DNA of 64,000 bases from Elusimicrobiota bacterium (lineage in GTDB: Bacteria > Elusimicrobiota > Elusimicrobia > Elusimicrobiales > UBA9959). A program made the translations under genes and the position numbers. A model generated the notes under the pieces. The model ran no database searches. It was not told where the DNA came from and saw nothing but the letters and a program-made list of their open reading frames with translations. This document shows, in pieces, positions 54,883-63,304 of this stretch; the stretch's first letter is position 1; every line of letters begins with the position of its first letter. The DNA lies in NCBI GenBank assembly GCA_016208085.1, contig JACQYT010000016.1:1-64000 (forward strand). The letters run 5' to 3'.

Positions 54883-56166
54883 ATGAAATGTGCCTGCTTG
54901 AAAGATGCTTTGAAAAGGATAATGCCTTTTTACCGGGTATCCTTCAGCCTTCAGTCTTCAGCCTTCAGCCCCTGGCCTTTCCGGCGCAGCCGGAAAGGCC
55001 AGATCCTGCTCCCGTCGCTGATCATTCTCCCGGCCCTGCTGCTTTTTGTCTACCTGATCTTTGAAACCGCCAAGCTCTCCAGGGAAAAGATCCGTCAGCA
55101 GTTCGCGGTGGATTCGGCCTCCTTCATCCAGATGGGCGACTATACCAATCTCCTCAACCGCACGGCCTACGTGAACGGCACCTTCCCCTACAGGATTTTC
55201 AAGGAACAATACGGCTGCGACTTCAAGCCCTGCCTCGCCGGCGATGATAATTGCCTGCAAAAGAGCGACGGTAAAGGCGCTTATTGCAGATATGACATGC
55301 TTTATGAGGCGGGAGATTTTCCCAAATACACCGGCTCCGAGGATGATTCGCCGGCGAGGGATCCCTATCCGCTTGACGATAAGTCTGACTGGCCTATAAG
55401 GTTCAATGAAACCAACAGGCCCGGCATCAACGATAATCCTCCTTCCGTGAACCCGCTGCTTACCCTGATAACCAAGGATCAGGCTATCAAGATCAATGTT
55501 TTCTGGAATGACGCGGTCCGCATCTTTACGTTTTACAGCCAGGTCTACGCGCTGCTGGGACAGGTTGAGGAATCGCAGATGTCGGTTTTTCTGAGCCTGA
55601 CCGATAACTTCAGCTTCTTCAGAAAATCCTACTATCTGAACGCCCCCCAGTCATGCCAGGAGGGCAGTTATCTCTCCTGCGGCGACGAGGGCCTCAACAG
55701 CACGGGCGGTTTCAAACCCAGCAAATTCCTCTCCGGCGCCGTGGTCCCCGTCGACTGCGCCGGGAACATGTTTATGTGTTACATAAAAAAAATACGCATC
55801 TGGGCCAAAGTTCCTCGCACGCCCACCCCGGTTGACCCGCTGCCTTATTACCTGGGCGAGACCATCCCGCCGGTAGATATGACCACCTGCCCCGGCTGTA
55901 GTCCGAACGGCCTGTTCCAGCTCGCCGGTTTCAAAGACAGCAAGTTGAGCGGTATAGGCGACGGCTACAATGTCTACCAAAGCTGGAAGGTGGAAGGCAA
56001 CTATTTTGACATTGATTTCAACGCTATGGTATGGGATAGTTGCGAGGATCCCAGCAAGCCCTGCGTGCACGCGCTTGTCGCCAGCCAATGCCCGAAGCTC
56101 GGATCCGGCAATAATTGCGTCTGGCCCAATCCCACGCCGAAGTACCAAACCCGTCTTTATCCGTGA
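54883..56166 (+). CDS. TadG/pseudopilin-like large protein
   Basis: FRRSRKGQILLPSLIILPALLLFVYLIFETAKLSREKIRQQFAVDSASF; leader SLQSSAFSPWP from a family B arm. Confidence 0.6.
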   Translation: MKCACLKDALKRIMPFYRVSFSLQSSAFSPWPFRRSRKGQILLPSLIILPALLLFVYLIFETAKLSREKIRQQFAVDSASFIQMGDYTNLLNRTAYVNGTFPYRIFKEQYGCDFKPCLAGDDNCLQKSDGKGAYCRYDMLYEAGDFPKYTGSEDDSPARDPYPLDDKSDWPIRFNETNRPGINDNPPSVNPLLTLITKDQAIKINVFWNDAVRIFTFYSQVYALLGQVEESQMSVFLSLTDNFSFFRKSYYLNAPQSCQEGSYLSCGDEGLNSTGGFKPSKFLSGAVVPVDCAGNMFMCYIKKIRIWAKVPRTPTPVDPLPYYLGETIPPVDMTTCPGCSPNGLFQLAGFKDSKLSGIGDGYNVYQSWKVEGNYFDIDFNAMVWDSCEDPSKPCVHALVASQCPKLGSGNNCVWPNPTPKYQTRLYP

Positions 56167-56215
56167 TGATAGGCTGAAGGCTGAGGGCTGAAGAATAAAA
56201 GGGCAAGGCTGAAAA

Positions 56216-56818
56216 GTGAATATGCAAATGTTAAAATGGGTCGGCAATAGGTTGAGCTTCAGCCTAGGGCCTTTCCGGCGCAGCCGGAAAGGCCAGGCCA
56301 TGACGGAAGTTGTGTTGCTGTTCCCTATTTTCGTGATAGTGGTTTTTGTAACCGCCAAAATGTTCGCGCTGCTGGTGCTGGTGCAGAAGATGGAAATAGC
56401 CTCCTATTACGCGGCCAGGCGCTGGCAGCTGGAATCGCATCTTAACGCCGATCCTGTCTACATGACGTTTGACGCGGGGCTTAAAAGCGACATAGAAGAA
56501 AAAGTAAGCGGCTATCTTGGTTACGGCTCGCCGGCTGTCGCGGGGTTCCTCAATCTCAAAGGCCCAAAGGCGAATCTGGACATAACGCGGACCCAGGTGT
56601 GGAATGTGCTTACGCTTACCGTGGAAACCAACAGGGCCGGCGTCGCGCTGATATGCCCGCCCGGGGGCGCAGCGTCCGTCTGCGCGGCTGCCCCCAGCAA
56701 AATGAACTGCATAAACGGCTATAATTATATTTGCACCGGCAACAAGCAGCTGACAGTGATAAAATACGTGCCCAACCGCGACAGGCCCATACAGTTCAAA
56801 CTGCCGGGAATCCATTAG
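56216..56818 (+). CDS. TadE-like pseudopilin
   Basis: FRRSRKGQAMTEVVLLFPIFVIVVFVTAKMFALLVLVQKMEIASYYAARRW. Confidence 0.65.
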   Translation: MNMQMLKWVGNRLSFSLGPFRRSRKGQAMTEVVLLFPIFVIVVFVTAKMFALLVLVQKMEIASYYAARRWQLESHLNADPVYMTFDAGLKSDIEEKVSGYLGYGSPAVAGFLNLKGPKANLDITRTQVWNVLTLTVETNRAGVALICPPGGAASVCAAAPSKMNCINGYNYICTGNKQLTVIKYVPNRDRPIQFKLPGIH

Positions 56819-56838
56819 GTTTAATCTCGCCGAAAACT

Positions 56839-58470
56839 ATGTTCTGGTTCAAGATAAAAATGTTCTTTGAGCGCCACTGGCTGACGCTGGCCATTGTCGC
56901 GCTCGTCGTGGTTTCCGTCCTGCTTCCGGTCTGGTATATGGCGGGGATGGAAGAAAACACCCGCAAATATATCATCGCGTCCAACATGGCCATGATGCCC
57001 TGGGCGACGCTGAACACCATCATCTTCGTCGGCTTTCTCTACCTGATGCAATTCGGCGGGTTCGCCAGGTTTAAAAAGTCCAAAATAGACGTCGGGGCTG
57101 TGAGCATAAAATTCACGGACGTCGTCGGCCTGACGGAGGCCAAGCGGGAGGCGTGGGAAGTGGTCCAGCTCATCAAGGACCGGCGCCGCGTGAAAGCCAT
57201 AGGCGGCAAGATCCTTAAAGGAGTGCTGCTGGTCGGCCCGCCAGGCTGCGGCAAGACCCTGCTGGCCAAGGCCGTCGCCACCGAGTCCGGCGTGCCGTTC
57301 ATCTCCGCGTCCGGCTCGGAATTCGTAGAAATCTTCGTCGGCGTGGGCGCCTCGCGGGTGCGCAAGCTTTTCAAGCAGGCGAGAGAGTACGCGCAGGCCC
57401 ACGGCGCCTGCATAATTTTTATAGACGAGCTGGAAGTCATCGGCCGGCGCAGGATACTCTACGACGCCTTCGGCGGGGGCTCGGAGACCAACAGCACCCA
57501 GAACCAACTCCTGGTGGAGATGGACGGCCTGAACGAAACCGAGGCCAACGTGATCGTCTTCGGCGCCACCAACGCCCTGGAACAGATTCTGGACGACGCG
57601 CTGCTGCGGCCCGGCCGGTTTGACCGCAAGATCTTCGTGGACAGGCCCAACCTGGTCGAACGCGAGAAGCTTTTTGAATATTATCTCGGCAAAGTGAAAT
57701 ACGACCCCTCCGTGGACCTGGCGCGGCTGGCGCGCAAGGCCGTCGGCAGTTCTCCGGCGGAGATAGAGAATGTCGTCAAGGAAGCGGCGCTGATAGCGGT
57801 GCGCAACTCGCGCGGGCAGCTCAACTTCAAGGATATCAGCGCCGCCATCGAGCGCATAGAGCTTGGCATGGTGCACCGGCTGAACATGACGGAAAAGGAG
57901 CGCGAACGCATCGCTTTCCATGAAGCGGGCCATCTGGTCACCATTTACCTGGCGCATCCGACCGACGATGTCTTCAAGGCCTCCATACTTCACCGGGGGG
58001 GGGCCCTCGGCGTGGTGCACCATATGCCTACCGAGGAAGTGCACAGCCCGGACAGGGAAACCTTTATAGGGCGCCTGCGGGCTTCGCTCGGCGGGTTCGC
58101 CGCCGAAAAGATAAAATACGGCGTCACCTCTTCCGGCGTCGGCTGCGATTTTGCCGCCGCCGCCATGACCGCGCACTGGATGGTCTGGAGCGCGGGGATG
58201 GGCAAGAGCGGCTTTATAGGCAACTACTCCGCCGTCCCGAAAGCCGAGCGCTCCGCCGAGATAATAAACAGGCTTGAACTCGAATCCCAGGAACTCCTGC
58301 GCGAGCAGCTAGTCGCGGTGGAGAAACTGCTGAAGGACAACTGGCATATCGTGGAGCGGTTCGCGAAAGAACTGCTTGACAGGGAAGAGCTGGATTACGA
58401 CGAAATAGCCGCCATTTTCAGCGAATACGGCAAGCCGCCGCGGCTGTTAAACAAAGGGGATAGTGTGTAG
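56839..58470 (+). CDS. FtsH-like membrane AAA+ zinc metalloprotease
   Basis: Two TMs, GPPGCGKTLLAKAVA, IIFIDELEVIGR, LLRPGRFDRKIFVDRP, HEAGH zinc motif. Confidence 0.88.
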   Translation: MFWFKIKMFFERHWLTLAIVALVVVSVLLPVWYMAGMEENTRKYIIASNMAMMPWATLNTIIFVGFLYLMQFGGFARFKKSKIDVGAVSIKFTDVVGLTEAKREAWEVVQLIKDRRRVKAIGGKILKGVLLVGPPGCGKTLLAKAVATESGVPFISASGSEFVEIFVGVGASRVRKLFKQAREYAQAHGACIIFIDELEVIGRRRILYDAFGGGSETNSTQNQLLVEMDGLNETEANVIVFGATNALEQILDDALLRPGRFDRKIFVDRPNLVEREKLFEYYLGKVKYDPSVDLARLARKAVGSSPAEIENVVKEAALIAVRNSRGQLNFKDISAAIERIELGMVHRLNMTEKERERIAFHEAGHLVTIYLAHPTDDVFKASILHRGGALGVVHHMPTEEVHSPDRETFIGRLRASLGGFAAEKIKYGVTSSGVGCDFAAAAMTAHWMVWSAGMGKSGFIGNYSAVPKAERSAEIINRLELESQELLREQLVAVEKLLKDNWHIVERFAKELLDREELDYDEIAAIFSEYGKPPRLLNKGDSV

Positions 58471-58497
58471 GGTATGGGGTGTAGGATTTTTTGAATA

Positions 58498-58522
58498 AAA
58501 ATTTTTGCGGCAAAAATTTTTA
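58498..58522. repeat. Solo palindrome matching the R1 left end
   Basis: aaaaatttttgcggcaaaaattttta. Confidence 0.7.
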
Positions 58523-58527
58523 TTGCA

Positions 58528-58642
58528 ACTTCCCTCCTGACCGGTGTAATGAAGTTTTAGCGGCGTTTATTGGTAAACCACAGGGCGATACTTGTTTGAT
58601 AGGCGAACGAACGCCCGAAAATCGGCAGCCGATTTTCGGGCC
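58528..58642. repeat. Dispersed repeat R2, divergent reverse-oriented copy
   Basis: cctgaccggtgtaatgaag...ggcgtttattggtaaacc...aggcgaacgaacgcccgaaaatcggcagccgattttcgggc. Confidence 0.7.
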
Positions 58643-58840
58643 CCTTGAATTTCCCGGTTTTGTGTGCTATAACATAGAGGACATTACGGCCTCGGGGATG
58701 ATACTGCTCCCGCCAAACAACGCCGGCCCTCCAAACGACCGACGGGTAAGCGGGCCCGCCGGACTGGTTGGCGGGAAACATCAGTTTCCGGACCGGAGTG
58801 GGTTTTTTATGGTTTTTTTACAACTTATCGGGGAGGATCT

Positions 58841-60097
58841 ATGAGAGCGCCTATAAATTCGGGAAATGACGAAGACGGCCGGGAAGAAAGCGATTTCCGG
58901 GAGATGTTTTCCGGTCCTGAAGGGCGCAGGAAAAAGTATAAATGGCTGAGCCTTCTTCTTGTCTTTCTTTTTCTGGCCGGCGGCGGCTTTATAGCCTGGT
59001 TCATGATGAAAAACGCCGCTCACAAGCTGGTAGGCGGGGATAAATACACCCAATTAGCCTCCAATAGCTCGCTTTCCGGCGAACGCGCCGGAATCCGGAA
59101 GACTGGCGGCTTTTTTGCCTCCGAAGAAGAACTGGCAAAAGCCGATCCGGCGCTTAAAAACGAACTACTGGGCCTGGCCAATGAGCAGGGGTCGGGGGTC
59201 GGAGGCCAGGGGTTAGGGGCCGGGGGCCAGGGGCCGGGGGCAGGGGGCCGGGGGCCGGAGTCCGATGGAAATACCGCCCGGGTTTCCGGAAAGGATTTCC
59301 GCGCGGCTTCCGCCGCCGGCGCGGCCATGAGGCAGCAGCTTGCCGCCCGGGAATCAGCGGCCTTGCAGTCCCGGGGCGCCGGGGCTTCAAAAACGACGGC
59401 TTTTAACAGCGGCGAGGTCAGTAATACGGCGACCATCCAGCGTGTTTCCGGCTCCGGCAATAAGACGGCCGCCGCGGGTTCGGCAAAAGCGTCCAAAATC
59501 TCCGTCCTGGACTCTTTGAAACGCGCCCTAAGATCCACCATTTACGGCGCCAGGGACGCTTCAAGGGACGCGGCCAGGAACTGGACGGCAAAAGCCTTTG
59601 ACGGCGCGGCGGACTCCGAATATTCCGTACAGTACGACGAAAAGATGAAAGCGCAGCTGGACCGCGTAAACCCCAATTCCATCCCCAGGTTCCTTAAGGA
59701 CCAGAACGTGGACGCCGACTCCGCCGGAACCCTGGGAATGTCCAGTGTGGCTGAGCCCGAGTTTGACGAAGACGCCACCAGGGAAGCGCTTAAGAACGAC
59801 GAGGAATATCAGAAGAAAAAATCACAGCAGGACTTCCTGGCTCTGCTTAATCCGCTGTTCGGCGGCCTGCCCAGGGACGGAAATGGAAACTCCGGGGATG
59901 ACCCCATTGACAGAGGGCTTCCCGAACCCCCCGGCCTTAATGATTTAGCGCTTGAGGACTATATCGACACTTTCGGTTATGGCGGGGAGTGCGGCTGCTC
60001 GCCGGCGGCGCCCTGCTGCTGCCTGCCCCCGAACTACTATAACGATCACGGCATGGTGGGAGACTTCCCGCCCGCGGGCGACACGATGTTTGTTTAA
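58841..60097 (+). CDS. Membrane-anchored low-complexity protein with Cys-rich C-terminus
   Basis: N-terminal TM WLSLLLVFLFLAGGGFIAWFM; G-rich linker; C-terminal CGCSPAAPCCCLPPNYY. Confidence 0.55.
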   Translation: MRAPINSGNDEDGREESDFREMFSGPEGRRKKYKWLSLLLVFLFLAGGGFIAWFMMKNAAHKLVGGDKYTQLASNSSLSGERAGIRKTGGFFASEEELAKADPALKNELLGLANEQGSGVGGQGLGAGGQGPGAGGRGPESDGNTARVSGKDFRAASAAGAAMRQQLAARESAALQSRGAGASKTTAFNSGEVSNTATIQRVSGSGNKTAAAGSAKASKISVLDSLKRALRSTIYGARDASRDAARNWTAKAFDGAADSEYSVQYDEKMKAQLDRVNPNSIPRFLKDQNVDADSAGTLGMSSVAEPEFDEDATREALKNDEEYQKKKSQQDFLALLNPLFGGLPRDGNGNSGDDPIDRGLPEPPGLNDLALEDYIDTFGYGGECGCSPAAPCCCLPPNYYNDHGMVGDFPPAGDTMFV

Positions 60098-60124
60098 AAA
60101 TAAGTAACTACTCAGGTCTGTCGT

Positions 60125-60177
60125 CGTAGCGGCAGAGTTTACTCTGCTCAAAAAGGCAAAGCAAGCTTTGCCACTAC
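60125..60177. repeat. Cloverleaf-like palindromic element, copy 3
   Basis: GTAGCG-GCAGAGTttACTCTGC-tcaaaaa-GGCAAAGcaaGCTTTGCC-ACTAC, enclosed by ACTCAGGT/ACCTGAGT. Confidence 0.65.
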
Positions 60178-60284
60178 AAAAAATACGTGAAAAATACGGG
60201 GAACCTGAGTTATAAAAATAATATAGTCTTCCTAATTATATAAGAAAGGAATTTCCCGGCTGGAAAACGCCGATTGAAAATTTA

Positions 60285-61463
60285 ATGAGAAAAATATTCC
60301 CGCCGATCTGTCTGCTTCTGGCCGTCGTTTCCTGCACGGATAAAAAATTTAACGCCGATATAATAAAGCTGTTCGAGCGGCACAGCTATCAGGAGCACTC
60401 CCCGCAAAAGATAAAAGAACTGCTTGATGACAAAGGCGCCGCCGGCCTGCGGCTGCTGGACAAGTATGCCGGAGCGATAAAAGCCAGAAAACGATTTAAA
60501 CGGGCCCCCGCGGCGGGCCCCGCCGCCGGTTCCTCCGGCCTGCTGATAGGCGGTCCCACCGGCGGCGGGGGGGGATTCTATCTTTTGAGAGTCTTTCAGC
60601 AGTCTCCGGCTCTGGCCGCCGGGTTGAAGGACGAAGACAGAATACTGGAAGTGAACGGTATTGCGGCCGGCGCCGAAACCCTCTCCCGCGAGATACAGGG
60701 CCGCGGCCAATTCAGACTGAAAGTGGAGCGCCGGGGCGCGGATAAGGGGCGGGGCGGTGGCGCGGCGGTTGGGCTCCAGACCTTTGAAGCTCCGGTCAAA
60801 AAAACGGATTTCGCTTTTCCAGTGGTCTTCGGCTTTTATGAGCCGCGGACTAAAACGGCTTTTGTCAGAATAAGCGTTTTTTTTGAGGGTTCAAGCCGCC
60901 TGGTCTTATCCGGGCTTGACGCGCTGGAGCGGCGCGGCGCGAAAAAAGTGATCTTTGATCTCAGGAGCAACAGGGGCGGCATGCCGGACGAGGCCGCCGC
61001 TATCCTTAACTGTTTCGCGGCCAAGGCGGGGCCGGTCCTTGAGCTTAAATCCCGTCACAAGGGGTATTCCAGGCGCTTTGACGCGCCCGCCAGGGGCAAA
61101 TTCGCCGGTCTTAAAGCGGCGGCGCTGGTCAACGGCGAGACCTCCATGACCGCCGAGGCGTTCACGGCCGCGCTCAAAGACATCGCGGGCGCGGCAATAA
61201 TCGGCGGGACTACCCGGGGAAACGTCTCGCTGCAGAGGGCGTTCAGGCTGGGGCGGAGTGAAAAGAACTTTCAGCTGACCGTGGCCAGGCTCTTCCCGCC
61301 TTCCGGCCGGGACCTTGAAGGGACGGGCTTAACGCCGGATCACGGCGTCAAATTATCAAAAGAACGGGCCGGAGAGCTGAAAAAAGCCTGGGATTCATCT
61401 TCGGAAACAGTTTTGCTGGACGACCCGTTCTATTTAAAAGCGCTCGAAGCGTTGAATAAGTAA
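60285..61463 (+). CDS. PDZ-containing S41 family peptidase
   Basis: PDZ LLRVFQQSPALAAGLKDEDRILEVNGI; KVIFDLRSNRGGMPDEAAAIL; NGETSMTAEAFTAALKD. Confidence 0.78.
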   Translation: MRKIFPPICLLLAVVSCTDKKFNADIIKLFERHSYQEHSPQKIKELLDDKGAAGLRLLDKYAGAIKARKRFKRAPAAGPAAGSSGLLIGGPTGGGGGFYLLRVFQQSPALAAGLKDEDRILEVNGIAAGAETLSREIQGRGQFRLKVERRGADKGRGGGAAVGLQTFEAPVKKTDFAFPVVFGFYEPRTKTAFVRISVFFEGSSRLVLSGLDALERRGAKKVIFDLRSNRGGMPDEAAAILNCFAAKAGPVLELKSRHKGYSRRFDAPARGKFAGLKAAALVNGETSMTAEAFTAALKDIAGAAIIGGTTRGNVSLQRAFRLGRSEKNFQLTVARLFPPSGRDLEGTGLTPDHGVKLSKERAGELKKAWDSSSETVLLDDPFYLKALEALNK

Positions 61464-61486
61464 ACAGGATACATGTCCAGCATTCA

Positions 61487-61693
61487 TTAAAAATTTTTGC
61501 GGCAAAAATTTTTAATATACCCCGCCCCCAAGCCGCGGGGAAACCTTAGGGCAAGAGGGAGTTTGAGGGAGAAAGAAATTTCTCCCTCATCCTGTTGGAT
61601 AGAGTTGAATTGTGTCGCTTCGCTCCACCCCGGTAAGGTGTTGAAGAAAACCCCGTGCCGGGTAGGATAAAATGTTGCCTTGCAACATTTTAT
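61487..61693. repeat. Dispersed repeat R1
   Basis: Same layout; right palindrome ataaaatgttgccttgcaacatttta. Confidence 0.88.
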
Positions 61694-61724
61694 TAAAACC
61701 CTTGACATGTCAATGATTCACCCC

Positions 61725-61752
61725 TTGACAAATGAAATGAATCTGCTATACT
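61725..61752 (+). promoter_or_regulatory. Sigma70-like promoter driving the riboswitch leader
   Basis: TTGACA - 16 nt - TATACT. Confidence 0.65.
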
Positions 61753-61811
61753 ATTAGACAGCAGTGAGAAAGGCGCTCCGCACTTTGGCCCGTTCAGAAA
61801 AAGCGCGGGGC

Positions 61812-61896
61812 AGGTCGCGATAATGGCAAAGCCGGCTAAAGCCGGCGGCGCAAAGCCGAGACCCGCGAAGTGCGGCGGGAGTCAGGCTGCCGAAGA
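61812..61896 (+). ncRNA. c-di-GMP-I (GEMM)-type riboswitch aptamer
   Basis: GGCAAA[GCCGGC UAAA GCCGGC]GGCGCAAAGCC GA [GACCCGC...GCGGGAGUC] AGGCUGCCG follows GEMM-I order: GGCAAA, P1b hairpin, GCAAAGCC, P2 hairpin, GGCU-GCC closing strands. Confidence 0.72.
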
Positions 61897-61920
61897 TTAG
61901 AAGGGACCTGAATTTTTTTA

Positions 61921-61976
61921 GGCCGTTTCTGCCGTCTTCGGGGTATACGAAGAAAGCTGAAACGGCCGTTGTTTTT
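61921..61976 (+). terminator. Terminator hairpin, likely riboswitch expression platform
   Basis: ggccgtttct gccg tcttcg gggtata cgaaga aagctg aaacggcc gttgtttttt. Confidence 0.75.
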
Positions 61977-62061
61977 TCGGGGGAGACATGGGCGCAAAAA
62001 GAGGGTTGCTTTTTGAGCGTTATATACTATAATTGCAAGTATCCGCAAAAAGGCGTCAGAT

Positions 62062-62586
62062 ATGACTGAAAAGGAGTTTGTAAACAGGGTCACCAACAGC
62101 AAAGCTGATTTTTTGAAACAGTTTTTTAATATTTTGAAGCGCGAAAAAACGGGATTTTGCGTCATAGGCGGTTTAGCCGTAAATGTCTACGCGGAGCCGT
62201 TGGTCAGTCTGGATTTGGATGTCGTCGTCGCTCTGGAGAAGTTAGACGCTTTAACCGCTATTCTGGCGAAAAAGTTTAAAGTCAGGGTATTTGAGCGCAG
62301 CGTAAATGTTTTTTCGGCCTCGTCCGACATCAGAATTCAGATACAGCGGGATGGAAGATATCAGGGGTTTGTCAGGCAGGCCAGAATCAGAAAGGTACTG
62401 GGCTATAAATTGCCGGTGGCGGGGATTGCGGATGTGCTGCGCGGGAAAGTCTGGGCGTATTCGGACGCGACAAGGCGCCCCAGCAAAAGGCAGAAGGACC
62501 TGGCTGATATAATGAGGCTGCTGGAGGCTGAAAAGGGCTTGTCCAGACTGCTCCCGGCGGCGGTAAAAAGGGCTTTGAAGTTATAG
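62062..62586 (+). CDS. Nucleotidyltransferase-fold protein (AbiEii/DUF6036-like)
   Basis: FCVIGGLAVNVYAEPLVSLDLDVVVALE...KDLADIMRLLEA. Confidence 0.65.
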   Translation: MTEKEFVNRVTNSKADFLKQFFNILKREKTGFCVIGGLAVNVYAEPLVSLDLDVVVALEKLDALTAILAKKFKVRVFERSVNVFSASSDIRIQIQRDGRYQGFVRQARIRKVLGYKLPVAGIADVLRGKVWAYSDATRRPSKRQKDLADIMRLLEAEKGLSRLLPAAVKRALKL

Positions 62587-62650
62587 GCGGGCGGCGCCTT
62601 CTTATAAAAAGCGGACTGTTTGAGAGGAATAAAGGGAAGGAGGCATTTAA

Positions 62651-63031
62651 ATGGGATTGACTCATGTGACTGTAAGCTTGAAAACAAACGAAAGGGCAAA
62701 AAAGCAATACGAAGCGGATTTTCTGGTTGATACAGGAGCCACTGATTGTTTAGCGCCGGCGGCGGAATTAAAAAAAATTGGAGTAACCCCTGCTGGGAAA
62801 ATGGTTTATGAATTGGCAAATGGAGACAAGGTTGAATATAAATTCGGGCTTGGAGTGATTGAGTTCATGGGTGAAATTACCGCCGGTCGGATTATATTCG
62901 GTCCTGATGATGCTGAGCCGATATTAGGTGTTACCGCTCTGGAATCAGTGGGTATTTTAGTTGATCCTGTAAAACAGACTCTCAAACGTATGCCGGCTAT
63001 ACCATTAAAGCGGTTGCGATATGAAACCTGA
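62651..63031 (+). CDS. Clan AA aspartic (retropepsin-like) protease
   Basis: DFLVDTGATDCLAPAAELKKIGV active-site motif; GVTALESVGILVDP. Confidence 0.75.
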   Translation: MGLTHVTVSLKTNERAKKQYEADFLVDTGATDCLAPAAELKKIGVTPAGKMVYELANGDKVEYKFGLGVIEFMGEITAGRIIFGPDDAEPILGVTALESVGILVDPVKQTLKRMPAIPLKRLRYET

Positions 63032-63053
63032 CAGCGGCCAAATTAACGGTAAA

Positions 63054-63121
63054 AAAGGCGGATTAAAAGCCGTTCTGGCCCGCTTTTACCCAGTTATTAA
63101 GATATTAAGAACCGTCCCCTA
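63054..63121. repeat. 68-bp direct repeat, copy 1
   Basis: aaaggcggattaaaagccgttctggcccgcttttacccagttattaagatattaagaaccgtccccta. Confidence 0.85.
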
Positions 63122-63127
63122 TGACCT

Positions 63128-63304
63128 ATGAAAATGGAAATCAGATTTTTCGACGAGAAGATCCCTTCCGATAAAACGGAAAAAACGGCGGAAGATATTT
63201 TTAAATCCGCGGGGCAGATAATGTTCAACTATTACAAACTGGTCTGGAAGAAGGACATCAGGCGGATGGGAGCGAAATATACGGTCAGGCTGGCAAAAAC
63301 ATGA
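63128..63304 (+). CDS. 58-aa hypothetical protein (absent from the ORF track)
   Basis: MKMEIRFFDEKIPSDKTEKTAEDIFKSAGQIMFNYYKLVWKKDIRRMGAKYTVRLAKT*; ATGA overlap with the next gene. Confidence 0.6.
   Translation: MKMEIRFFDEKIPSDKTEKTAEDIFKSAGQIMFNYYKLVWKKDIRRMGAKYTVRLAKT

Noticed and set aside
56821-58176. 451-aa minus-strand ORF
   Set aside because: Antisense shadow of the FtsH-like gene, with no recognisable motifs.
58491-58844. 117-aa plus-strand ORF
   Set aside because: It overlaps the solo palindrome and an R2 copy with no domain signature; likely spurious.
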